Assembly (NCBI RefSeq): GCF_900095265.1
Contig: NZ_LT607655.1
Coordinates: forward strand, 62,001-126,000
DNA length: 64,000 bases
Source of the DNA: Janthinobacterium sp. UMAB-56
Lineage (GTDB): Bacteria; Pseudomonadota; Gammaproteobacteria; Burkholderiales; Burkholderiaceae_D
Direction of reading: 5' to 3'
Part shown: positions 25,214 through 33,522 of the stretch, piece after piece
Layout of the letters: each line of letters opens with the position of its first letter
Position numbering within the stretch: position 1 is the stretch's first letter
Program-made: the position numbers and the translations under genes
Notes under the pieces: generated by a model
What the model was told of the DNA's origin: nothing
The model's input: the letters and a program-made list of their open reading frames with translations, nothing else
Database searches by the model: none

Positions 25214-26866
25214 ATGTTGAGAGTCCTGGAAAATCCCCTGTACTATCTGGATAATTTCCAGGATGTGCTGAACTGGATCGGCGCGCGTTACGCCGATCTG
25301 CTGAGTGCTGAAGAAACGCAGTTCATCGCCGCATTCGGCGCACTGCCGCAGCCTTCGCGGGCTCTGTTCGTGCGCCTCGTCATGCGCAAGGGCTGTCTGT
25401 TCCGCGCCAGCAAGCTCAACTACCCGGAAATCGGCGACACGCGCGCGGCCGCCCTGCCCCTGCTGGCCTTGGCATGGGTGGAAGCCGATCCCGTCATTAC
25501 GCTCGACGAGCTGTTCGAGCTGCTGCTGAAAGGGGAAATCGCCCAGGCCTTCGTGCTCGCCGCGCCCCTGAAGGCGGCGCGCAAGGCGGAGCAACTGGAG
25601 GCCTTGCGCGAACAGCATGCGGAAGCGAAACCGTTTTCCGCATGGCATCCGGCCGGTACCGATGTGCTGTACCGTATCGGCTTGCAGCCCCTGTGCGACC
25701 GCCTGCGCCTGATTTACTTTGGCAATTATCACCAGGACTGGTCGGAATTCGTGCTGTCCGACCTCGGTGTGTATCAATACGAAAAAGTGGAATTCTCGCC
25801 GCAATCGCGCGGTTTTCGCACGCGCCAGGATATCGAGCACTATGCAGTGCTGCACCAGTGCCGCGAACGCTACAACGACAGTGCGCCGGCAGACGAAGTG
25901 CTGCAGGAACTGGCGGCACTGCCCTTGTCCCGGGACAATACCTGGCTGGCCAGCCGGCGCGACAAGCTGCGTTTCCAGATCGCCCAGCACCTGGAAAAAT
26001 GCCAGGACTGGCAGGCCGCCTATCATGCCTATGCCGATTGCCGCTATCCGGGCGCGCGGGGCCGCGCCATCCGCGTGCTGGAAAAAGATGCACAGCCGCA
26101 AGCAGCCTATGACAGGCTGCTCATCGCCCTGGCAGCGCCGGAAAGCGAAGCGGAACAGCAATTGCTGCTGCGCATGGCGCCCCGTTTGCGACGCAAGCTG
26201 GGCCATGCGAAGCTGGCAGCCAGCGCGGCGGCGGCCGTGGAGCGCATCGACCTGCTGCTGCCGCATCCAGGCGAAGCATGCTATGTGGAAGCGGTGGTGC
26301 AACAGCACTTGATGCAGGATGACGCGCCCGTGTACTACGTGGAAAACACCCTGATCAACTCGCTGTTCGGCCTGCTGTGCTGGCCCGCCATCTTCAAGGC
26401 CATGCCGGGCGCCTTCTTCCACCCGTTCCACCGTGGGCCGGCCGACTTGCACAGCGCCGATTTTTACCCGCGCCGCAGCACGGACTTCGCCGCCTGCCTG
26501 GCACAACTGGACGACGGCAGCTACCACGCAGCCATCCGCGCCATGCGTGCCGCCAAGCATGGCATCGTCTCACCCTTCGTCAGCTGGGAGGTGCTGGACG
26601 ATGGCTTGCTGGACCTGGCACTGGCCTGCATCCCGGCCGCGCACCTGAAGAAGGCGTTTGAACGCATCTTGCTCGACATTAAAAGCAACCGCAGCGGCTT
26701 TCCCGACCTGATCCAGTTCTGGCCAGCCGAGCAGCGCTACCGCATGATCGAAGTCAAGGGTCCGGGCGACCGCCTGCAAGACAACCAGCTGCGCTGGATC
26801 GCCTATTGCGCCGAGCATGCCATGCCCGTCAGCGTGTGCTACCTGCAGTGGCAGGTGGCCACATGA
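25214..26866 (+). CDS. VRR-NUC domain nuclease (FAN1-like)
   Basis: The 550-residue protein ends with a VRR-NUC nuclease domain: GFPDL near 495-499 and EVKGP at 513-517, giving the PD-(D/E)xK catalytic residues. The N-terminal half (FLVR-like MRKGCLFRASKLNYPEIGDTR, about 60-85) resembles the SAP/wHTH region of FAN1, and the middle is helical and TPR-like. Eukaryotic FAN1 cuts DNA at interstrand crosslinks and flaps, and bacterial homologues act similarly in vitro. ATG 25214 is used; a TTG nine bases upstream is the alternative. The stop overlaps the start of the helicase gene (ATGA), so the two are coupled. Confidence 0.9.
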   Translation: MLRVLENPLYYLDNFQDVLNWIGARYADLLSAEETQFIAAFGALPQPSRALFVRLVMRKGCLFRASKLNYPEIGDTRAAALPLLALAWVEADPVITLDELFELLLKGEIAQAFVLAAPLKAARKAEQLEALREQHAEAKPFSAWHPAGTDVLYRIGLQPLCDRLRLIYFGNYHQDWSEFVLSDLGVYQYEKVEFSPQSRGFRTRQDIEHYAVLHQCRERYNDSAPADEVLQELAALPLSRDNTWLASRRDKLRFQIAQHLEKCQDWQAAYHAYADCRYPGARGRAIRVLEKDAQPQAAYDRLLIALAAPESEAEQQLLLRMAPRLRRKLGHAKLAASAAAAVERIDLLLPHPGEACYVEAVVQQHLMQDDAPVYYVENTLINSLFGLLCWPAIFKAMPGAFFHPFHRGPADLHSADFYPRRSTDFAACLAQLDDGSYHAAIRAMRAAKHGIVSPFVSWEVLDDGLLDLALACIPAAHLKKAFERILLDIKSNRSGFPDLIQFWPAEQRYRMIEVKGPGDRLQDNQLRWIAYCAEHAMPVSVCYLQWQVAT

Positions 26867-29136
26867 GCGCCAGGCGGTACACGATCGCCGTGCGCGCCCT
26901 GTGCGAATTCACGGCCAAGGTAGGCGACCTGGACTTGCGCTTTACACCCTCGCCTACGGCGCAGGAAGGCATGGCCGGCCATGCCACCGTCACCGGCCGG
27001 CGCGACGACGATTACCAGCGCGAAATCAGTCTTGCCGGCGACTTCGGCCCCCTCCATGTGCGGGGCCGCGCCGATGGCTACGACCCCGCGCGGCGCCAGC
27101 TGGAAGAAATCAAGACCTACCGTGGCGACTTGGGCACCATGCCCGCCAACCACCGCCAGCTGCACTGGGCGCAGGCGCGCATCTACGGCCACTTGCTGTG
27201 CCAGCAGCTGAACTTGCCCATGCTGCGCGTGGCGCTCGTGTATTTCGACATCGCCAGCCAGAAGGAAACGCTCATGCATGAGGAATGCACGGCCGAAGCA
27301 CTGCGTCTGTTCTTCGAACAGCATTGCGCCCTCTTCCTCGACTGGGCCGAGCAGGAAATGGCACACCGCGCCAACCGCGATGTGCAGCTCAGCAGCATGG
27401 CCTTTCCCCATGCCAACTTTCGCCCGGGCCAGCGCCAGCTGGCCGAGGCCATGTACAAGGCCAGCAGCCGTGGCTGCGGCTTGCTGGCGCAGGCGCCGAC
27501 GGGTATCGGCAAGACGGTGGGCAGCCTGTTTCCCATGTTGAAAGCCACGGCCGCGCATGGCCTGGATAAACTGTTTTTCCTCGCCGCCAAGGTGCCCGGG
27601 CGGCAAATGGCGCTCGACGCCTGCGCCATCCTGAAAGACAGCGCCCCGCTGCTGCCTTTGCGCGTGCTGGAACTGAGCGCCAAGACCAGCGCCTGCGAAC
27701 ATCCTGACAAAGCCTGCCACGGTGAATCGTGTCCGCTGGCCCAGGGCTTTTACGACCGTTTGCCGCTGGCGCGCGAGGTGGCGCTGGCCAGCGGCTTGAT
27801 CCTGGACAAGGAAGCCGTGCGCGCCATCGCCTTGCAGCAAGGTATTTGCCCGTATTACCTGGGCATGGAGCTGGCGCGCTGGAGCGATGTCGTCATCGGC
27901 GACTACAATTACTATTTCGACCTCAGCGCCATGCTGTACGGCATGACCCTGGCCCACGACTGGAAAGTCAATGTGCTGGTCGACGAAGCGCACAATATGG
28001 TGTCGCGCGCGCGCAGCATGTATAGCGCTGAACTGGCGCAGATCGACCTGAAAATGCTGCGCAAGTTCGCGCCCGATGCCTTGAAAAAGCCGCTGGACCG
28101 CCTCGCGCGCCAGTGGACGGCCCTGCTCAAGGAACAGGATGGCGATTACCACGTGCATCCCGCCTTGCCGGACAAATTCTTTGGCGCCCTGCAAGGACTT
28201 GCCACGGCCATCGGCGATTACCTGGCCGAACATGCGGCGGCCCTCGATGAAGACTTGCAGCGCTTTTATTTCGACGTGCTGCTGATCAACCGCCTGGCGG
28301 AGAGTTTCGGCGAGCATTCGCTGTTCGATGTCAGCAAGATAAATACGGGATCCACTGCTGGCTCCACCGTCTGCATCCGCAACATTGTGCCCGCTCCCTT
28401 CCTCAAGGAACGCTTCGCGGCCAGCCACAGCACGGCCCTGTTTTCCGCCACCCTGAGTCCGTGGAATTACTACAGCGACACACTGGGCATGCCGGCCGAT
28501 ACAGCCTGGGTCGACGTGGAATCGCCGTTCCAGGCGGCGCAATTGTCCGTGCGCGTGGCCGACAGCATTTCCACGCGCTATCAGCACCGCGCCGCTTCGC
28601 TACTGCCCATCGCCCAGCTGATGGCGCGCCAATATGCGGAAACGCCGGGCAACTACCTGGCCTTCTTCAGCAGTTTTGATTACATGGAAAAGACAGCCAC
28701 CCTGTTCGCCCAGCATTATCCCGACGTGCCCACCTGGCAACAGCCGCGCCGCATGGATGATGCTGCACGCGCGCAATTCCTCGGTCGTTTCGGCCTGGAC
28801 ACGCGCGGCATCGGCTTTGCCGTGCTGGGCGGCGCCTTTGGCGAAGGCATCGACTTGCCCGGCGCACGCCTGATCGGTGCCTTCATCGCCACCCTGGGTT
28901 TGCCGCAGATCAATCCCGTCAACGAGCAGATCCGCCAGCGCATGGGCGACATCTTCGGCGCCGGCTACGACTACACGTATCTGTATCCGGGCATGCAGAA
29001 GGTGGTGCAGGCGGCCGGCCGGGTCATCCGCACCCAGTCGGACAAGGGCGTCGTGTACTTGATCGACGACCGCTTTTCCCGCCCGGAAATCCGACAACTC
29101 TTGCCCACGTGGTGGGATGTGCAGCTAGCCAACTAA
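26863..29136 (+). CDS. Nuclease-helicase fusion: PD-(D/E)xK domain plus DinG/XPD-type helicase
   Basis: The 757-residue protein carries an N-terminal PD-(D/E)xK nuclease domain, with D71, E82 and K84 (GRADG then EEIKT) and a following QLHWAQARIYG motif like the QxxxY of RecB/Cas4 nucleases. The SF2 helicase core follows: Walker A APTGIGKT (211-218), four cysteines for a 4Fe-4S cluster (C278, C285, C290, C329), DEAH box D374-H377, and the late motif QAAGRVIRTQSDKGV. This is the architecture of XPD/DinG 5'-3' DNA helicases. Coupled to a FAN1-like nuclease, it probably unwinds damaged DNA for cleavage. Its end overlaps the convergent LytTR gene by 12 bases. Confidence 0.9.
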   Translation: MSARRYTIAVRALCEFTAKVGDLDLRFTPSPTAQEGMAGHATVTGRRDDDYQREISLAGDFGPLHVRGRADGYDPARRQLEEIKTYRGDLGTMPANHRQLHWAQARIYGHLLCQQLNLPMLRVALVYFDIASQKETLMHEECTAEALRLFFEQHCALFLDWAEQEMAHRANRDVQLSSMAFPHANFRPGQRQLAEAMYKASSRGCGLLAQAPTGIGKTVGSLFPMLKATAAHGLDKLFFLAAKVPGRQMALDACAILKDSAPLLPLRVLELSAKTSACEHPDKACHGESCPLAQGFYDRLPLAREVALASGLILDKEAVRAIALQQGICPYYLGMELARWSDVVIGDYNYYFDLSAMLYGMTLAHDWKVNVLVDEAHNMVSRARSMYSAELAQIDLKMLRKFAPDALKKPLDRLARQWTALLKEQDGDYHVHPALPDKFFGALQGLATAIGDYLAEHAAALDEDLQRFYFDVLLINRLAESFGEHSLFDVSKINTGSTAGSTVCIRNIVPAPFLKERFAASHSTALFSATLSPWNYYSDTLGMPADTAWVDVESPFQAAQLSVRVADSISTRYQHRAASLLPIAQLMARQYAETPGNYLAFFSSFDYMEKTATLFAQHYPDVPTWQQPRRMDDAARAQFLGRFGLDTRGIGFAVLGGAFGEGIDLPGARLIGAFIATLGLPQINPVNEQIRQRMGDIFGAGYDYTYLYPGMQKVVQAAGRVIRTQSDKGVVYLIDDRFSRPEIRQLLPTWWDVQLAN

Positions 29137-29868
29137 TAATCTGAGTTTTTGATACCCTGCCTTGCTCACGGGTATGCGCGTATCGTCGTGCAAGACGGCC
29201 ACGTGACTGTCCCTGGTGGCCGCCTCGATGCGGCGGATACCATCGATATTGAGCAGGTACGACCTATGCACGCGCAGGAACTTGGCGGGATCGAGCTGGG
29301 TTTCCAGTTCCCCCAGCGTCTGGCTTTTCAGGTAAGACTTGCCTTCGGAACGGATGCTGATGTAGTCATCCTGCGCCTCGATGTAGTCGATGCGAGCGCT
29401 GGCGATCACGTGGACCTTGGCACCGTCGCGTATCAGCACGCGGTCCAGGGGCGCGACCCGCGTGGCCGCCTCGCGCGCCACCGTCAGCACCGTCTCGGGC
29501 ATGCTGCGCTGGGCGCGCGCATGGGCCAGCGCCTGCTCGAAGCGCTGTTCGCTGAACGGTTTCAGCAGATAGTCCAGGGCATGGCATTCGAACGCTTTCA
29601 AGGCGTACTGGTCATAGGCCGTGACAAAGATCAAACGCGTCTTCGCGCCGATCAGTTCCGCTACCTCAAAGCCGTCCAGGCGCGGCATCTGGATGTCGAG
29701 AAATACCAGTTCCGGCTCCAGGTCCGCGATGGCCTTGACGGCATCGAAGCCGTTGGCGCACTCGGCCACGATCTCGATATCGTCGTGGCGCGCCAGGTAT
29801 TCGCGCAACACGCTGCGCGCCAGCAATTCATCATCGACGATGGCGACCCGCAGTCTTGCCTGCCTCAT
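29125..29868 (-). CDS. LytTR-family response regulator
   Basis: The 247-residue protein has a receiver domain (1-120) with the acidic pair VDDE, phospho-acceptor Asp in LVFLDIQMP and Lys in LLKPF. A LytTR DNA-binding domain follows (about 145-245: VHVIASARIDYIEAQDDYISI, FLRVHRSYLLN). GGAGGA precedes the ATG, which overlaps the stop of the kinase gene (ATGA). It is the output of the adjacent LytS-type kinase. The frame is open far upstream through the kinase region in another phase; the ribosome binding site fixes the real start at 29868. Confidence 0.95.
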   Translation of the reverse strand: MRQARLRVAIVDDELLARSVLREYLARHDDIEIVAECANGFDAVKAIADLEPELVFLDIQMPRLDGFEVAELIGAKTRLIFVTAYDQYALKAFECHALDYLLKPFSEQRFEQALAHARAQRSMPETVLTVAREAATRVAPLDRVLIRDGAKVHVIASARIDYIEAQDDYISIRSEGKSYLKSQTLGELETQLDPAKFLRVHRSYLLNIDGIRRIEAATRDSHVAVLHDDTRIPVSKAGYQKLRLLVG

Positions 29869-30941
29869 GCTTCCTCCGTGTCGCCGGTCTGCGCCGGCAT
29901 GGAAATCATCACTTCGAAATGGCCGTTTCTTCGGCCCCAGTGCACGCTGGCCTCGTGGCCATACGCGCCCGCCAGGCGCTGGCGCACATTCTCCAGCCCC
30001 ACGCCATTGCCACGGTCCGGCCCCTGATCCGCATCCACCGGGTTGCGCACGGCGATCTGCAGCAGGCTGCCGGCGCGCCGCACCTCGATGGCAAGCAGGC
30101 CGCCCTGCGTCAAGCCACAGATACCATGCTTGACGGCATTTTCCACCAACGGCTGTATCAGCATGGGTGGCAGCAGGCAGGCCAGTGCGGCGGTGTCGAT
30201 GGCTTCCATCACTTGCAGGCGTTCGCCGAAGCGCACTTGTTCGATGGCCAGGAAATGGCGGATCAGCACCATTTCCTGCTCTGCGGTGATGTGCTGGTGC
30301 GCTTCCAGGCTCAGGCTCTGGCGAAAGAAACTGGCCAGTTGCACCGTCATCTGGCGCGCGCCCGCCGCATCGATCGACGTCAGGGCGCTGATGGAATTGA
30401 GGCTGTTGAACAGGAAGTGCGGATCGATCTGCGTGCGCAGCATGCGCAATTGCGCCTCCTGCGCCGCCAGTTGCGCTTCCAGCCCCCGCTGCTCGGCCAT
30501 CCTGGCGCGCACGAATTCCAGCAACAGATAATGCACGGCGGCAGCCAGGCAATACAGCAGCACACCCAAGCCGAAGAACAGGGCCAGCAGCGATTGCGTC
30601 AGGTTCACGCCCAGCCAGCGCAGTTCCAGCAACAGGCTGACGCTATTCAGAAATTGCAGCAGCGTCGCCCACAGCAAGCCCGCGAACAGCGCCGCCACCC
30701 CCATCACGCCGGCGATGGCAAGCGGATGGCGGGCGTGCAAGGGGTAGGCGCGGCACAGGTAAAATGCGGAAAATCCCGAACCGATCGCGTACACGAGCGT
30801 GGCGGGCACCACCAGCAGGACGGCATTAGGCCAGGGCGCATGGGCCACCCTGGCCAGGACAAAGGCCAGGGCCAGGCCCAGCGCGATGCAGACCAGGAAC
30901 ACCACCACGGCGCCGCGCCGCTTCGACAAGGCCCCCGACAT
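29865..30941 (-). CDS. LytS/AlgZ-type sensor histidine kinase
   Basis: The 358-residue membrane kinase has four hydrophobic segments in the first ~150 residues. The His_kinase domain follows, with the phospho-acceptor motif QIDPHFLFNSLNSI, and an ATPase domain with LLPPMLIQPLVENAVKHGI and GNGVGLENVRQRL. It shows the short family type without a periplasmic sensor domain, so it probably senses membrane state or the two upstream membrane proteins. The preceding gene ends six bases before it and the response regulator overlaps its end. Confidence 0.93.
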   Translation of the reverse strand: MSGALSKRRGAVVVFLVCIALGLALAFVLARVAHAPWPNAVLLVVPATLVYAIGSGFSAFYLCRAYPLHARHPLAIAGVMGVAALFAGLLWATLLQFLNSVSLLLELRWLGVNLTQSLLALFFGLGVLLYCLAAAVHYLLLEFVRARMAEQRGLEAQLAAQEAQLRMLRTQIDPHFLFNSLNSISALTSIDAAGARQMTVQLASFFRQSLSLEAHQHITAEQEMVLIRHFLAIEQVRFGERLQVMEAIDTAALACLLPPMLIQPLVENAVKHGICGLTQGGLLAIEVRRAGSLLQIAVRNPVDADQGPDRGNGVGLENVRQRLAGAYGHEASVHWGRRNGHFEVMISMPAQTGDTEEA

Positions 30942-30947
30942 GCGCGC

Positions 30948-31763
30948 CTAGTTGCGGATTTCCAGGCCGCCCATGATGGCGTAGCCCGTCACGTACAGGC
31001 GTTTGGCCTGGTTCGGCGGCACGATAGTCTTTTCTTCGAAGCCGCCGAGGATGGGCGTGCCCTGCAGCACGACGCTCCAGTCGGGCGGAATCTTGATGGT
31101 GACGCCGCCGCACAGGGCAAATACGTTGAGCACGGCTTCACCTTCGATCGACGCCTGGCGCAAGTCGATTTCGCAGCCGGCCATGATGACATTGATATCG
31201 CCGCCCTTGAAGCGCTGCGACGACACGCGCCGCACATAGCCGCCCAGGATCGCCGTCACTTCGATGATGCTGTCATCGTCCGCCTGCCCGCTGGCGCCTG
31301 GCGCTGCAGTGGCATCGGCGGCGTCCTTGTCGAGCGACACGGCGCCATTCCTGGCCTGGCCGAACGCGTCTGGCGCCGCGCTGCCGTCTTGCTGCGCGGC
31401 AAAGCGCCGGCGGCGCTGGCGCTGCTGTGCGCCTGGCAGGGACTTCGACACCACGGCCACGCCCACGCCGATGATCAGCAAGGGCCACAGCAAGTCCCAG
31501 TTCATATAGAAGATGCCCATGTGCTTGAGGGTCCAGACCACGCCCAGCAGCACCAGCATGCCGCCCATTAAATAGCCGTTCGCGCTGCGGCTTTGCGACA
31601 GTTTCAGCAAGCCAAATACGATCAGCGCCGTGGGCCAGAAGCGGAAGGTGTAGCGCACATTCAGGAAACCGAGGTTATCGAGCAAGAACAGCAACCCCAG
31701 GCCGATGACGATGACGCCCAGCACGATCTGCGATGGCGAGTGCAGCGGCGGTTTATTTTTCAT
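30948..31763 (-). CDS. LiaF-like membrane protein with C-terminal toastrack domain
   Basis: The 271-residue protein has four hydrophobic segments (about 10-110), a basic linker (RQRRRRF), an Ala/Asp-rich spacer, and a C-terminal beta domain (about 165-270). That domain contains IIEVTAILGGYVRRVSSQRFKGGDINVIMAGCEIDLRQA, the LiaF/DUF2154-type fold. In Firmicutes LiaF restrains the LiaRS cell-envelope stress system. GGGAG seven bases before ATG 31763 fixes the start, which overlaps the end of the preceding gene by 11 bases. Here it lies directly upstream of a LytS/LytTR pair and probably controls it. Confidence 0.82.
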   Translation of the reverse strand: MKNKPPLHSPSQIVLGVIVIGLGLLFLLDNLGFLNVRYTFRFWPTALIVFGLLKLSQSRSANGYLMGGMLVLLGVVWTLKHMGIFYMNWDLLWPLLIIGVGVAVVSKSLPGAQQRQRRRRFAAQQDGSAAPDAFGQARNGAVSLDKDAADATAAPGASGQADDDSIIEVTAILGGYVRRVSSQRFKGGDINVIMAGCEIDLRQASIEGEAVLNVFALCGGVTIKIPPDWSVVLQGTPILGGFEEKTIVPPNQAKRLYVTGYAIMGGLEIRN

Positions 31764-32136
31764 GCTCGGACTCCCGGTAGGCAATAAAATGTTTGTTCAA
31801 CAGCGGTTCCAGCACGAGGCCCACACCCCAGGCGATCAGCAAGGCTGGCCAGCTATTGTAGAAATTCAAGTCCCACAATTGTTCATACGACACATACCAC
31901 CAGGCAGCGAAAAAGAGTAGCCACAAGCCACTCAGTACCTGCTTGGCGGACACGGGCGTGAGCAACTTGTTCAGGCCAAAGACGAGCAATATCAGCGGCC
32001 AATAATGCCATAGTGCATAGTAATCGTGGAGATAGATCACATCGAGCCGGTCCAGCAGGATGACGGCGCCGATGGCGATCAGCAGCACGCCCCACAGCAA
32101 CTGGGCACGGCGGCAATAAGCGGTTTCAGATTTCAC
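31753..32136 (-). CDS. Small membrane protein, LiaI/DUF5668-like
   Basis: The 127-residue protein has about four hydrophobic segments (LLWGVLLIAIGAVILLDRLDVI; WPLILLVFGLNKLL; LWLLFFAAWWYV; WPALLIAWGVGLVL) and short loops. It resembles the membrane half of the LiaF-like protein it overlaps. GTG 32136 is chosen because AAGGGG lies five bases upstream; the long frame further upstream is Arg/Pro-rich and not protein-like. It is the first gene of the four-gene envelope module. Confidence 0.75.
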   Translation of the reverse strand: MKSETAYCRRAQLLWGVLLIAIGAVILLDRLDVIYLHDYYALWHYWPLILLVFGLNKLLTPVSAKQVLSGLWLLFFAAWWYVSYEQLWDLNFYNSWPALLIAWGVGLVLEPLLNKHFIAYRESEHEK

Positions 32137-32516
32137 GGTCACCCCTTGATATTGGATGATCGTAAAGATACGCGGATTTCGCGCGCGCGAAAACACCGCT
32201 TCGGCGAATGGCGGACAAGTGGCGGTGAATGGCGCAGCGACAGGAACGGCAGGCAAAAAAAGACCGGCTGGCGCCGGCCTTGAAGGGGTTCGCACGACAC
32301 ACCGCGACCCGGAGTCGCAGTGCGCTGCCGCGCGGCGCCAACGCGCCGGCAAGGAAATCTGGTGCCGATCCTTGAGGCGACCGGCTGACCTGCTGGAAGA
32401 TCGAACATGCCGCCAACTTCACGGCAGTGCGTCTCAACCAAGCAAGGCCATCATACTCCTGATCGCCACATAGCACCGTTCGCTAGCGCACACAGATGGG
32501 GTTTTGCTGAGCTACA
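32137..32516. other. 380-base gap with a strong terminator but no recognised gene
   Basis: This gap lies between two minus-strand genes. It contains a strong minus-strand terminator at 32255-32279, which is 238 bases after the stop of the epimerase gene. The stretch 32280-32516 is GC-rich with no convincing coding frame. The remainder (32137-32254) should hold the promoter of the envelope-module operon. Confidence 0.55.
32255..32279 (-). terminator. Intrinsic terminator
   Basis: On the minus strand a 7-bp stem (GGCCGGC / GCCGGTC, one G-U pair) with loop GCCA is followed directly by seven T. It ends either a long 3' UTR of the epimerase gene or an unannotated short RNA. Confidence 0.88.
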
Positions 32517-33428
32517 TCAAACGGCGCTGGCATGCGGCGGCTTGAGCATGTCGTGCTTGATCCACTCCAGCACCGATGGCCCCTGCGGCTGCCAGCCCAG
32601 CGTGCGCGCCCGCGTGCCGCGCACGCGGCTGTTGGAGCCGAGGCCGTAGGAAGCCATCTCGTCACCCCATTCAGCAATGGCTTCCGGCAAAGGCCAGTCC
32701 TGCGCAGGCCCCAGCTCCAGCGCCTGGGCGATGGCGGCCGTCATGTCGCGGAAGGCAGCTTCGCCCGACTCGACAAAGTAAAAGGTGCCGGCCGGCGACT
32801 TTTCCAGCGCCAGCAGATACAGGCTGACGACATCGTCGATATGCACAGTCGACCAACTATTGCGGCCCGGCCCCACGTGGCGCACGATGCCGCTCTTGCG
32901 CGCCTGCTTGCGCAAACGGGGCAATTGCACGCTGTCGCGCGGCAAGGCGCCATGGCCATAGATCAAGGTGTTGCACAACACGCTGGCGCGCACGCCATTG
33001 CTCGCGCTGGCCAGAACCAGCTCATCGATGGCGACGCGGGCCGCCTTGTCGGCCGTGGGCGCAGGCAACCTGTCTTCATAATAAATCTGTTGCGTCCCCT
33101 CGCCGCCCGAGGCGTCGCCCACGATGGACGAACCGCTGGTATGCAGGAACACCTTGTTCGTGCCGGCCAGCGCTGCGAGGATGGCTTCGACGGCGCCCCG
33201 GTGGTCGCTGCTGGCGGCATTGATGACGGCGTCCGCCGCCTTCGCCTGCTCGATGAGCAATGCGCCCTCGTTCAGGGTGCCGACGATCCCCTGCACGCCA
33301 ATGGTCGCCAGCTCGGCCACCTGTTCCGGTTTGCGCACGAGGCCCGTGACCTGATGGCCGGCACGCACGAGGCCCGCCGCGATGGAACTGCCGATGAAAC
33401 CTGCCGCGCCTGTCAAGAATACGCGCAT
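32517..33428 (-). CDS. NAD(P)-dependent epimerase/dehydratase-type SDR
   Basis: The 303-residue extended SDR protein has the nucleotide-binding motif TGAAGFIGSSIA (residues 6-17). Further features are LHTSGSSIVGD and a substrate region with STVHIDDVVSLYLLALE. The usual catalytic YxxxK is not obvious (the region reads QQIYYEDRLPAPTADKAARV), so it may be a non-classical NmrA/epimerase-like reductase. AGGAG lies five bases before ATG 33428; ATG 33431 is the alternative. No operon partner is evident. Confidence 0.8.
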   Translation of the reverse strand: MRVFLTGAAGFIGSSIAAGLVRAGHQVTGLVRKPEQVAELATIGVQGIVGTLNEGALLIEQAKAADAVINAASSDHRGAVEAILAALAGTNKVFLHTSGSSIVGDASGGEGTQQIYYEDRLPAPTADKAARVAIDELVLASASNGVRASVLCNTLIYGHGALPRDSVQLPRLRKQARKSGIVRHVGPGRNSWSTVHIDDVVSLYLLALEKSPAGTFYFVESGEAAFRDMTAAIAQALELGPAQDWPLPEAIAEWGDEMASYGLGSNSRVRGTRARTLGWQPQGPSVLEWIKHDMLKPPHASAV

Positions 33429-33522
33429 CATTACTCCTTTGTTGGTTCTGATTGCAATCAATCACACCAGCAAAGTATGCCCGCTTTCGTCTTTCGCAAA
33501 AAGCAGCTACACGGCAAAAGAT

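Noticed and set aside
29869-30552. Upstream extension of the LytTR regulator into the kinase region
   Set aside because: The extension is Arg/Ala-rich, out of phase with the kinase gene, and a strong ribosome binding site marks the start at 29868.
32137-32352. N-terminal extension of the small LiaI-like protein
   Set aside because: Pro/Arg-rich and unlike a membrane protein; AAGGGG before GTG 32136 supports the shorter form.
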